From Paenibacillus peoriae KCTC 3763 (GTDB lineage Bacteria > Bacillota > Bacilli > Paenibacillales > Paenibacillaceae): DNA of 64,000 nt. Shown one piece after another: positions 25,321 through 33,431 of this stretch. The notes under the pieces were generated by a model. It worked only from the letters and a program-made list of their open reading frames with translations. It did not search any database and had not been told where the DNA came from. Position 1 is the stretch's first letter, and every line of letters begins with the position of its first letter. The translations under genes and the position numbers were made by a program. The stretch is from assembly GCF_000236805.1 (NCBI RefSeq), contig NZ_AGFX01000010.1, positions 1 to 64,000 of the forward strand, in the 5' to 3' direction.

Positions 25321-26346
25321 TTGGCTTTTGGAGCACGGGTGTTAAAAACGGGAATCGCGGTGACGCTCGCCCTTTTTCTGAGCATGCTTTTGAACACCCA
25401 TTCGCCTGTAGGGGCAGCGATAGCCGCTATTTTTGCCATGCAGCCGTCGATATACAGGTCGTGGCGTTATTTTCTGGATCAGCTCCAAACAAGCACACTA
25501 GGTGCAATTATGGCGTTGCTGGGCGGAATGGTATTTTCGAATGAGCCGATTGCGGTCGGATTGGTGTGTGTGCTGGTCCTTATGATATGTCTGAAACTAA
25601 ATATGGCAGATACGGTTGGATTAACACTGGTTACCGTTGTTTCGGTAATGGAGGCGTCGGGGGACTGGAAATTTGCGGTGACCCGTTTTGTGCTTACTTT
25701 AATCGGGATTATTTCTGCTTTTGTTATTAATATTACGGTGTTTCCTCCGAAACCAAAACGGCAGTTTATCAGTCAGATTCAAAGCGTTTTTAACAGCATG
25801 TCCTTGCTGCTGCGGACTGCCATTTCCGATGAAATTAAAGAGTCTGTCTTTAAAGAGGAAAAAGGGAAGCTGGAGAGTGCGATCAAGTCGCTGTCGGATA
25901 AGTACCATTTGTTCGAGGAAGAGCAGAAGAAGCTTAAGCGCTCCCGGTTCAGTCAGACGAGACAAATGGTAGTATACAAGCAAATGCTCGAAAGCTTGCA
26001 CAAAGGGTACGAAGTGCTGGATGCGGTGGAAAGGCACTACTTTCAATCTTTACGACCAGAGGGAACGGATGCGTTTTTTGATGGTCACCTGGAGCAGCTA
26101 ATCCGGTTTCATGAGCATGCGCTGCTGAAATTTGAAAACAAGCTCAAACCGAACGAGGACGAGAGTGAGCTGTTTCAGCAGACGAACAGTGAATTTATGA
26201 AGCATGCGATTACACGTTTTGACCATTGTCAGGAGGGAATGCTGCGTCTCTCCATTGTGGCTGCGGCCATGTACGACTATGGTCACCAGTTGGAGCGGCT
26301 GAGCAGGCTGGCCGATCATATTCATCCTGTGGAAGAGAGCAGATAG
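25321..26346 (+). CDS. Aromatic acid exporter/FUSC family membrane protein
   Basis: A protein of about 341 residues of the FUSC/ArAE (DUF939-type) family. The first 145 residues hold about five or six helices opening with RVLKTGIAVTLALFLSMLL and including IAAIFAMQPSIYRSW. The remainder is a soluble, charged helical domain with coiled-coil character. Related proteins are proposed to export aromatic acids, but evidence is thin for this clade. Start: AGGAGG abuts an ATG at 25315 (one base apart), while an in-frame TTG at 25321 has seven-base spacing, so I prefer the TTG. Confidence 0.85.
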   Translation: MAFGARVLKTGIAVTLALFLSMLLNTHSPVGAAIAAIFAMQPSIYRSWRYFLDQLQTSTLGAIMALLGGMVFSNEPIAVGLVCVLVLMICLKLNMADTVGLTLVTVVSVMEASGDWKFAVTRFVLTLIGIISAFVINITVFPPKPKRQFISQIQSVFNSMSLLLRTAISDEIKESVFKEEKGKLESAIKSLSDKYHLFEEEQKKLKRSRFSQTRQMVVYKQMLESLHKGYEVLDAVERHYFQSLRPEGTDAFFDGHLEQLIRFHEHALLKFENKLKPNEDESELFQQTNSEFMKHAITRFDHCQEGMLRLSIVAAAMYDYGHQLERLSRLADHIHPVEESR

Positions 26347-26362
26347 CGATTAATCCAAAAGC

Positions 26363-26405
26363 AAAAGCGACCGTATGCATCGATCAGATGAACGGTCGCT
26401 TTTTA
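26363..26405 (+). terminator. Intrinsic terminator after the FUSC gene
   Basis: AGCGACCGT ... ACGGTCGCT, a perfect 9-bp stem preceded by AAA and followed by TTTTT. Confidence 0.9.
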
Positions 26406-26485
26406 TGTAATGAATTCAGGTATCGAAGAAGAGGTTACACGAACTTGTAGAAGTCTATAAAAAGAATACAAAAAAAGCCCGCTGG

Positions 26486-26514
26486 TTGCGAACAGGGACT
26501 GAACTTGCTACAAT
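26486..26514 (+). promoter_or_regulatory. Promoter of the helD-like gene
   Basis: TTGCGA (26486-26491), 17-bp spacer, TACAAT (26509-26514). Transcription would begin near 26521, giving a leader of about 195 nt. Confidence 0.65.
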
Positions 26515-26519
26515 AGAGA

Positions 26520-26585
26520 ATGCTATGTTTTAGGATAAAACATAATTGTAAATTGTAATCTGCACATCTTATTACAGTATAGCAT
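26520..26585 (+). promoter_or_regulatory. Branched RNA leader element upstream of the helD-like gene
   Basis: Several complementary segments lie together: ATGCTAT (26520-26526) with ATAGCAT (26579-26585) as an enclosing stem; TGTAAT (26554-26559) with ATTACA (26571-26576); and ATGTTTT (26525-26531) with AAAACAT (26537-26543), the last partly competing with the enclosing stem. It lies at the predicted transcript start. I cannot assign it to a known RNA class. Confidence 0.5.
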
Positions 26586-26715
26586 ACTTCAAAGAGTTAG
26601 TCAATTTTCTCGGATCAGGGGGATGCCGCAGGTATGCCCGGGTCCATAATAGTGCATAGTTTGACGCAAGGGAGCCCTGCGTGGAGCAGGAGGAAACGGA
26701 ACAGGAGTGACGCTA

Positions 26716-29079
26716 ATGGCTACTGAGCAGCAATGGAATGAGGAGCAACGAAGAGTAGATGATGTGACCGCAGTCATCAGCGGACGTATTCGGAAGCTGG
26801 AGTCCGAGGTTGGCTCTGTGCGCGGAGATGTCGTAGATATGCGGAAGGATTTTTGGGATGAGGTAACGATCAATTTTAGTGAGGCGGATGATGTGGGCGA
26901 GACGTCCACCAGCTTGCGTCAGCAGTCTGAGATTTTGTCCGAACGCGAGCGCAGACACAAGCATTCCACTGAGGCGTTAGGCCGGTTAAAAAAGCTGCTC
27001 GAATCACCCTATTTTGCACGTATTGATTTTGCTGAGCAAGGTCAGGCGGCGGAACGTATTTATCTCGGGATCGCCTCCCTGCTGGATGACCAGGACGAGG
27101 AATTTCTGATCTATGACTGGCGTGCGCCTATTTCCAATCTCTATTACGATCATATGCCGGGTCCCGCTTCTTATAAGAATCCGGCAGGTGAGATGGAAGG
27201 AGAACTGACGCTCAAGCGCCAATTCTCTATCCGTGATGGACAGATTCGTTTTATGTTCGATACAGGGGTAACGATTGGGGACGAGCTTCTTCAGGCGGTA
27301 TTGAGCCGCAGCTCGGATGCCCAAATGAAGAGTATTGTTGCCACTATCCAAAAGGAGCAGAATCGCATCATCCGTAATGATCGAAGCCGGATGCTCATTG
27401 TGCAGGGGGCAGCAGGAAGCGGTAAAACATCCGCTGCGCTTCAGAGAGTTGCGTATTTGCTATATAAGTATCGTGATCGTTTACGTGCGGATCAGGTCGT
27501 GCTATTTTCGCCGAACCCAATGTTTAACAGCTATGTTTCAACGGTATTGCCTGAACTGGGTGAGGAAAATATGCTACAGGCTACTTTTCAGGAATACTTG
27601 GAGCGGCGCCTGGGCCGGGAATTTCAGCTGGAAGATCCTTTTGAGCAGCTGGAATATGTGCTTTCAGCATCGTCACAGCCTGAGTATGAAGCGAGAATGG
27701 AAGGTATTCGCTTTAAGTCGTCAAAGACGTTTTTACGTGTGATCACGGGCTACAAGGCATATTTGGAACAGGAAGGAATGCATTTTAAACCCGTCCGCTT
27801 CCAGGGGCGCGAGGTGATTTCGGTAGAGCAGATGGCCCGCAAGTTTTATGAGTTTGATCCTGCTGTACGGCTGGCAAACCGACTGGAGCTGCTAAGAGAA
27901 TGGATGCTCAAGGAGCTGGCCCGCTTCGGTAAGGAGGAATGCTCCGCACCATGGGTGGATCAGCAGATGGATTTGATGGAGCCGGAGGATTATCAGCGTG
28001 CATATAATCGTATGCGCCGTAAATCGAAGAACAAGGGCGATACGTTCGATGATTTTACACGTGAGCGGGAAATATTGGCGCGCATGGTGGTGAGTGGCCG
28101 CTTGAAGCCATTGCGCAAATGGATCAAGGCGCTTCGCTTTGTGGACACCACCCGTTTATACGGCGAGCTGTTCCTGAATGAGAAGCTGCTTGACCAACTG
28201 GCGGATCATGCGGAGCTGCCTGGCAGCTGGAGTGAAATTAGTCGGCAAACGCTGGAGCGTATGCAGGCCGGGGAACTGGCGTATGAGGATGTAACGCCCT
28301 TTTTATATCTGCGCGAGCTGATGCTTGGCTTCCGGTCCAATAGCAACATCCGTCACGTGTTTATTGATGAGGCACAGGACTATTCACCCTTCCAGCTGGC
28401 CTTTTTCAAACGCCTGTTTCCGCAGGCAAAAATGACGGCATTGGGCGATTTTAATCAGGCGATCTATGCCCATGCCTCGGTGCTTCAGGATGCGGAGCCA
28501 TTGTATGATCTGTATGGAGCAGAACAAACCGAGATGATTTCCCTGACACGCAGCTATCGCTCTACACAGGAAATTGTGGAGTTTACCCGCGGGATGGTAG
28601 CTGGGGGCGAGCATATCATACCGTTCAACCGCAAGGGGGAGAAGCCGCGTGTAACCGAGGTGCGTTCGCGTGAACAACTGCATCAACGGATTGTCGGGAA
28701 TATCACGGAATTGTTGGTGGAAGGCTATGAATCCATCGCAGTCATCTGTAAAAATGCCGATGAAAGCGCAGCAGCCCACGAAGCGCTGGAAGCACGATTG
28801 CCAATGAAGCCAAAATTGATCAAGAAAACAACCCCTGCCTTTGAAAAGGGGATTCATATCATTCCAGCCTACCTGGCAAAAGGCGTGGAGTTTGATGCGG
28901 TTCTGATCTATGACGGATCAGCTGAGCAATATCGACGTGAAAGTGAACGCAAGCTGTTTTACACCGCCTGTACAAGAGCGATGCATTTGCTGCATGTCTA
29001 TACACTGGGCGAGATTACACCCTTTATAAGCTCGCAGGCATCGAATACGTATATCTATGAATTAGAAGAAGATAAGTGA
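26716..29079 (+). CDS. helD: HelD-type UvrD-like helicase, RNA polymerase recycling factor
   Basis: A 787-residue superfamily 1 ATPase of the HelD group, which pries stalled RNA polymerase from DNA after termination. The N-terminal region is a charged helical hairpin (residues about 1-85) that in HelD inserts into the polymerase secondary channel. This is followed by FLIYDWRAPISNLYYD, the Walker A motif in QGAAGSGKTSAALQR (about residue 230), the Walker B region VFIDEAQDYSPFQL, motif III LGDFNQAIYAH and motif VI FYTACTRAMHLLHVY. Start: AGGAG sits eight bases before the ATG at 26716; a GTG at 26707 overlaps that site. It is preceded by a structured leader. Confidence 0.92.
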   Translation: MATEQQWNEEQRRVDDVTAVISGRIRKLESEVGSVRGDVVDMRKDFWDEVTINFSEADDVGETSTSLRQQSEILSERERRHKHSTEALGRLKKLLESPYFARIDFAEQGQAAERIYLGIASLLDDQDEEFLIYDWRAPISNLYYDHMPGPASYKNPAGEMEGELTLKRQFSIRDGQIRFMFDTGVTIGDELLQAVLSRSSDAQMKSIVATIQKEQNRIIRNDRSRMLIVQGAAGSGKTSAALQRVAYLLYKYRDRLRADQVVLFSPNPMFNSYVSTVLPELGEENMLQATFQEYLERRLGREFQLEDPFEQLEYVLSASSQPEYEARMEGIRFKSSKTFLRVITGYKAYLEQEGMHFKPVRFQGREVISVEQMARKFYEFDPAVRLANRLELLREWMLKELARFGKEECSAPWVDQQMDLMEPEDYQRAYNRMRRKSKNKGDTFDDFTREREILARMVVSGRLKPLRKWIKALRFVDTTRLYGELFLNEKLLDQLADHAELPGSWSEISRQTLERMQAGELAYEDVTPFLYLRELMLGFRSNSNIRHVFIDEAQDYSPFQLAFFKRLFPQAKMTALGDFNQAIYAHASVLQDAEPLYDLYGAEQTEMISLTRSYRSTQEIVEFTRGMVAGGEHIIPFNRKGEKPRVTEVRSREQLHQRIVGNITELLVEGYESIAVICKNADESAAAHEALEARLPMKPKLIKKTTPAFEKGIHIIPAYLAKGVEFDAVLIYDGSAEQYRRESERKLFYTACTRAMHLLHVYTLGEITPFISSQASNTYIYELEEDK

Positions 29080-29245
29080 GCCCATTCTATAAGGGACATT
29101 GTTGGTCATACAGCGGGGTGAATGCCACAAAATGCTGCACGATGTTCGGATTCATCGAGGACCGACTGGCATAATTGTGTGTATTCCAGTAACATAAGCA
29201 AATAAGCAAAACAGGCAAGAAGTAAAAACGGAGGTTACAAACGTA

Positions 29246-31087
29246 ATGGACATGAAGAGTAGATTTCAACGCCCGCCGCTGGCGAACTGTGTACCCGAGC
29301 TGGTGGCTACAGCGAGAGGTGAACGCAAGGCATCGCTGGTTATCCGCGAAGGAACGCTGGTGAATGTGGTATCGGGCGAGTTGCTGCCGGGCATGTCTAT
29401 TGCTGTGCAAGGTTCTCGTATCGCATACGTCGGTCGGGACGTCAGTCATACGATCGGCGAGGACACTGTAATCATTGAAGCGGAAGGCCGCTATATGGCA
29501 CCGGGATTGCTGGACGGACATTGTCACATCGAAAGCACGCAGCTCACCGTAACCGAATTCGCGAAGGCTGTACTGCCGCTGGGTGTGACGGGCGGCTTTT
29601 TTGACCCGCATGAAATTTCCAATGTACTGGGTCTAAAAGGGCTTCGTCTGATGCTGGACGAAGCACGCACCACGCCGCTGGCTGCTTACATGCAAGTGGC
29701 TTCCTGCGTGCCGTCCACCGGGCCGGAGCTGGAAACGACAGGTGCCTCCTTCGGCCCGGCGGAAGTCGCAGAGGCGTTAAGCTGGGGCCCGGATATGATC
29801 GGGCTCGGCGAAGTCATGAATTTCCCTGGCGTCGTCTATGGAGACGATGTAATGATCGGGGAAATTCAGGCCACGCTGCGCGCGGGCAAGGTAGCGGACG
29901 GCCATTTTACATGGGCCTCCGATGATTGGCGGCTGCCGGTCTATGCAGCCGCGGGAATTACGGGCGATCACGAATGTGTTACGCCCGAGGATGTGGCCGA
30001 GCGTATCCGGCTCGGCATGTATGCCAAAATGCGGCAGGGCTCCGCATGGCATGATGTGGCCGAGACGATTCGCGCCAGCACGGAAATGGGCCTCGATACG
30101 CGCCGCATGATGCTGGTGACGGATGATCGCAGCGCGGAATCCCTGCTCCATGAGGGGCAGATGGATTTTGTCGTGCGTCATGCCATTGCGCAGGGTGTCA
30201 AGCCCGTGACCGCATTTCAAATGGCGACGCTGAATACGGCAGAACGCTTCGGCGTAGCCCGGGACATCGGCTCGATCATTCCGGGTGCGATTGCCGATAT
30301 TATTTTGCTGGATGGCCGACTGGCCGAGGTGAACGTGACGGCCACCATTGCAGCAGGCCAACTGGTAGCCGAGTACGGCCAAATGGTCGCTGACTGGGAG
30401 AGCTTCGTGTATCCTGCAGAAGTGATGGACACGGTCAATCTGGGGCACGAGCTGAATACTGCGGATTTCCGCATTGCGGCTCCAGTACAGGAGGGGAATG
30501 TACCTGTACGGGTGATTCGTGTCACGGAAAATCACGTGGACACGAAGGAAGTACGGATGACGGTTCCCGTCCATGGAGGGGAAGTCACGGCAGATCCCGC
30601 GCAGGATTTGTGCAAAATAGCCGTTTTCGAGCGGCATCACGCCAGTGGCAGCCACGCGGTGGCGCTCGTGACAGGCGTCGGTTTCACCGAGCCGGCCGCA
30701 ATTGCCATGACCGTGGCGCATGACAGTCACAATCTGCTCGTCATTGGTAACGATGACGAGCTTATGACCCAGGCGGCCAAGCAGGCCGTCGCCATGCGTG
30801 GCGGCGTGGTGGTCGTGTCCGCCTCGAGCGAGACGCGCTTCCCGCTGCCTATCGCGGGGCTGATGTCCCCGGCCCCGTTTGCAGAGGTGGCTGCGCAGTC
30901 CGAGAGCATCAGCCGGGCACTTCAGCAATCCGGCTGCATGCTGAACAACGCGCTGATGACACTGTCGTTGCTCGCGCTGGTCGTTATCCCTGAAATCCGC
31001 TTGTCGGATCAGGGACTTGTCGTAATTGGAGCGGATGGGATTCGCAAGGTGTCTCTTTTCGTGGAAGAGGATGCAGCGGAAGCCTGA
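29246..31087 (+). CDS. ade: Adenine deaminase
   Basis: A 613-residue metal-dependent amidohydrolase converting adenine to hypoxanthine and ammonia in purine salvage. It shows the first metal-binding pair in APGLLDGHCHIEST, FFDPHEISNVLG, VKVADGHFTW-type strands and GITGDHECVTPEDV. The C-terminal adenine-deaminase domain ends in the characteristic LSLLALVVIPEIRLSDQGLV. Length fits the family. GGAGG lies upstream of the ATG at 29246. I looked for a purine riboswitch in the 166-bp leader and found none. A terminator follows it. Confidence 0.96.
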   Translation: MDMKSRFQRPPLANCVPELVATARGERKASLVIREGTLVNVVSGELLPGMSIAVQGSRIAYVGRDVSHTIGEDTVIIEAEGRYMAPGLLDGHCHIESTQLTVTEFAKAVLPLGVTGGFFDPHEISNVLGLKGLRLMLDEARTTPLAAYMQVASCVPSTGPELETTGASFGPAEVAEALSWGPDMIGLGEVMNFPGVVYGDDVMIGEIQATLRAGKVADGHFTWASDDWRLPVYAAAGITGDHECVTPEDVAERIRLGMYAKMRQGSAWHDVAETIRASTEMGLDTRRMMLVTDDRSAESLLHEGQMDFVVRHAIAQGVKPVTAFQMATLNTAERFGVARDIGSIIPGAIADIILLDGRLAEVNVTATIAAGQLVAEYGQMVADWESFVYPAEVMDTVNLGHELNTADFRIAAPVQEGNVPVRVIRVTENHVDTKEVRMTVPVHGGEVTADPAQDLCKIAVFERHHASGSHAVALVTGVGFTEPAAIAMTVAHDSHNLLVIGNDDELMTQAAKQAVAMRGGVVVVSASSETRFPLPIAGLMSPAPFAEVAAQSESISRALQQSGCMLNNALMTLSLLALVVIPEIRLSDQGLVVIGADGIRKVSLFVEEDAAEA

Positions 31088-31101
31088 TAGAACACGTAGC
31101 C

Positions 31102-31150
31102 GGGGGCTGTCCCAAAGGTCTGTCAAGACCCTGGGGATAGCCCCTGTTTT
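31102..31150 (+). terminator. Intrinsic terminator after ade
   Basis: GGGGCTGTCCC ... GGGGATAGCCCC stem followed by TGTTTT. Confidence 0.75.
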
Positions 31151-31204
31151 CTGTATAAAAGGTTATCTTTGATTCCTTAATTCATGTGCGGGGAGCGGTG
31201 AGCA

Positions 31205-31786
31205 ATGCATAAGTATTATCGCTCATTAGAAAAAATGGCTTATCAAGCCTCGATTACCGGGGAAGACTGGGACCGGTTTGTAGAGCGAACGCGTGAGAAG
31301 CATGTGCAGCAGGGAACGTATCTCATTGAAACGGGTGAGCCTGTGAAGCATGCTTATTTTTGCTCAGAAGGGCTATTCCGTTTGTTCTATACCTTGACCG
31401 ATGGCAGAGAGTATAATGTTGGTTTTTCACCAGAGGACGATTACGTGACCTCTTACGGGGCTATGGTCAAGGAGGAAGCCTCGACCTTTACGATCGAAGC
31501 TATGGAAGATTCGGTTGTGATTGAGATTCCGTATAACATGTTAAAGGGGCTCATGGATACAAGCCATATGTGGGAAAGATTCGTGCGTAAAAGTGTAGAG
31601 AGGCTTTATATTCGAAAAGAGGAACGGGAACGCGAATTATTGTATCTTTCTGCTAAGGAGCGTTATCATGCTTTTCTTCTCAAATACCCCGGATTGGACA
31701 AGCGAATTGCACAGTATCATATCGCTTCGTACATAGGTATATCCCCTGTATCACTTAGCCGTTTGCTCCGTAGCGATCCGCATTAA
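31205..31786 (+). CDS. Crp/Fnr family transcriptional regulator
   Basis: A 193-residue regulator with an N-terminal cyclic-nucleotide-binding-type beta barrel (GTYLIETGEPVKHAYFCSEGLFRLFY) and a C-terminal winged helix (IAQYHIASYIGISPVSLSRLLR, about residues 165-188). It lacks the Arg/Ser pattern of a strong cAMP pocket and the cysteines of FNR, so the effector is unknown. GGGGAG precedes the ATG. Its stop codon lies inside a 12-bp inverted repeat. The darcynin gene follows 82 bp later, and this regulator may control it (inference). Confidence 0.88.
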   Translation: MHKYYRSLEKMAYQASITGEDWDRFVERTREKHVQQGTYLIETGEPVKHAYFCSEGLFRLFYTLTDGREYNVGFSPEDDYVTSYGAMVKEEASTFTIEAMEDSVVIEIPYNMLKGLMDTSHMWERFVRKSVERLYIRKEERERELLYLSAKERYHAFLLKYPGLDKRIAQYHIASYIGISPVSLSRLLRSDPH

Positions 31787-31803
31787 CCTATGTTAATGCG
31801 GAT
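31776..31803. repeat. 12-bp inverted repeat across the crp/fnr stop codon
   Basis: ATCCGCATTAAC-ctat-GTTAATGCGGAT is perfect over both arms, with a four-base loop. The TAA stop (31784-31786) is in the left arm. TTTGC follows on the + strand, too short a T-run for a strong terminator. It may be an mRNA 3'-end hairpin or a protein-binding site ahead of the darcynin gene. Confidence 0.7.
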
Positions 31804-31868
31804 TTGCATACAGCAGCGTACAATAATGATAAATTCAGTTCAAGCTACACCAAAAAGGAGACAGACAT

Positions 31869-32210
31869 ATGCGGTATATGATGATTGTATTATTGGAATT
31901 TTACCCTTCCTGGTTGGCTTTGCCTCGGGAAGAACGTCGGAGGTATGCGGGGGCTCTGCAAGCTACCATTCAGAAATATAGCGAGCATGTACAGGTTCGT
32001 TTTTTTGATGCAGAAGCACTGCCAGGAAAGGACTATACCGATTTTGTCGTATGCGAAACGGAAGACATGAAGCAATATCACTATATGTGGGAAGAAATTC
32101 GTGACTCTCAGCCGTATACTAAGGGGTATATAAAGATTAAAGATGTGGTTATGGGCATGGAAAATGCTTTCCAGTCCTATGAGTCAGAAGTATTGCAGAT
32201 AGATAAATGA
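31869..32210 (+). CDS. Darcynin family protein
   Basis: A 113-residue protein of the darcynin family, recognisable from the opening RYMMIVLLEFYPSWLALPREERRRYA, then VRFFDAEALPGKDYTDFVVCETEDMKQYHYMWEEIRD and the YIKIKDVVMGMENAFQ ending. It resembles a ferredoxin-like (YciI/dimeric alpha-beta barrel) fold, and no function is known. AAAGGAG precedes the ATG. It may belong with the Crp/Fnr gene upstream. It is convergent with an araC gene, and repeat copy B lies between them. Confidence 0.88.
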   Translation: MRYMMIVLLEFYPSWLALPREERRRYAGALQATIQKYSEHVQVRFFDAEALPGKDYTDFVVCETEDMKQYHYMWEEIRDSQPYTKGYIKIKDVVMGMENAFQSYESEVLQIDK

Positions 32211-32281
32211 ACACAAAAACGAAGTAGGCAGAATGGTGCTGTACAAGCGAAGCACCATCTGCCTGCGGAGTGGCACGATAG
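32211..32281. repeat. Structured intergenic repeat, copy B (71 bp)
   Basis: This copy has the same length and orientation as the one at 5107-5177, with 8 differences in 71 positions. The stem is GGCAG + ATGGTGCT against AGCACCAT + CTGCC around the identical GTACAAGCGA loop. Versus copy A, T-A became G-C and G-C became A-T at facing stem positions. It lies between convergent genes, 20 bp past the end of the minus-strand araC, with TTTTT following the stem on the minus strand. Confidence 0.85.
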
Positions 32282-32301
32282 GTAACTTTTAAATTCACCT
32301 T

Positions 32302-33249
32302 TTACCTTTTTACGCTGGCTTCATTCATGTCCGTTACATAGGGGGCTACTGTAAATGCCTGATCCGTTTCGTGCTGCTTACGGTATTGTGAAGGGGTCAG
32401 ACCGTTCCATTTTTTAAAGGTCGCGATAAAATAGCTCAAATTATCAAAGCCCACATCCAGTGCAATATCGACCACCTTGCGGTCGCTTTGCTCCAGCAGT
32501 CTGCAAGCCTTTTGAACCCGATGATAATTGATGTATTCAACCGGACTTTTCTGCACCATCTGCTTGAAAAAACGGCAAAAATGCCCCTCGCTCATCCCGA
32601 CTTCATCAGCGATCTCGCGCAAACGAATGGCTTCATGGGCATGAGTGTTGATGTACGCCAGTGCTTTTTTGATCCATTCCACCTTATTGCGTTGACCTGC
32701 CATGATGACGTCCTCTCCGTTAGCGGGTCTCATATGTGGATACAGGCTGGCGATTATGCTGTAGAGCTGTGCTTTGGTTGTCAGCTCACGGGCAGGTATA
32801 TTTTGCTCATGGCTGGTGATAATGCGCTGCAACGCAGTCAGCACCTCCTGTTCCCAGGGCTTTATCCCGCGAATGTGGGGGGGAGGGACGAGCTTTTTGC
32901 TGATCAATGGGTCAATGAACTGTGTCTGCACTGTGTCCTGTGTACGGCTGTGCAGCAAGTCAGGGTGAAACACCACAGCAGAGAATACGCAGCGCGGGCT
33001 GTTTTTCAAATATCCGGCGTGAAGCTCACCGCTATTGACAAAAAGGGCTTCACCTTCATGAACCTCCGTAAATACCATATCTGTTTGAAATACGGCGCTG
33101 CCCTGCTCCACGAGAATAAACTCCATCTCCTCATGCCAATGGGACTCCAGCACACTGTTTCCGTTTAACTGTTCTACGCTCGGATATACACTGACCGGAT
33201 ACATCGGATTGCCGTGAATACGGTTTTCCCGCAGCATTTCCCTCTTCAA
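32302..33249 (-). CDS. AraC family transcriptional regulator
   Basis: A 315-residue cytosolic AraC regulator with an N-terminal cupin sugar-sensor (SHWHEEMEFILVEQGSAVFQ, HEGEALFVNSGELHAG) and a C-terminal double HTH (IRLREIADEVGMSEGHFCRFFK; VVDIALDVGFDNLSYFIATFKKWNGLTPSQYR). The chosen start is TTG at 33249, seven bases after GGAGGG; an ATG at 33273 lies upstream of that ribosome site. It is divergent from the GH31 alpha-xylosidase gene and is presumably its activator, responding to isoprimeverose or xylose. Confidence 0.92.
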   Translation of the reverse strand: MKREMLRENRIHGNPMYPVSVYPSVEQLNGNSVLESHWHEEMEFILVEQGSAVFQTDMVFTEVHEGEALFVNSGELHAGYLKNSPRCVFSAVVFHPDLLHSRTQDTVQTQFIDPLISKKLVPPPHIRGIKPWEQEVLTALQRIITSHEQNIPARELTTKAQLYSIIASLYPHMRPANGEDVIMAGQRNKVEWIKKALAYINTHAHEAIRLREIADEVGMSEGHFCRFFKQMVQKSPVEYINYHRVQKACRLLEQSDRKVVDIALDVGFDNLSYFIATFKKWNGLTPSQYRKQHETDQAFTVAPYVTDMNEASVKR

Positions 33250-33289
33250 TTCAATCCCTCCTATGCTGTTCATGGATTTATAATGAAAA

Positions 33290-33305
33290 TATCAAAATAT
33301 TGATA
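33290..33305. promoter_or_regulatory. Inverted repeat between araC and the alpha-xylosidase gene
   Basis: TATCAA-AATA-TTGATA lies in the 182-bp divergent intergenic region and is a plausible operator. No good -35/-10 pair was found for the xylosidase gene, which fits an activator-dependent promoter. Confidence 0.4.
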
Positions 33306-33431
33306 CAAAACGTCAAAATAAAAGAAGTAAACCCTTACATAAATCAATATTATTATAGTAAGGATTTCGAAAAAATCCAACAAGCGATTGGGAGTCAACA
33401 ATTTTAAAGTTGAGGACGGAGGAACAAACAG

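Noticed and set aside
29080-29245. Possible purine riboswitch upstream of adenine deaminase
   Set aside because: None of the conserved purine-aptamer loop sequences is present; only weak local complementarity.
29777-31126. 449-codon open frame on the minus strand opposite adenine deaminase
   Set aside because: It is antisense to a clear ade gene in GC-rich codons, which lengthens reverse frames; no domain is recognisable and no ribosome site is present.
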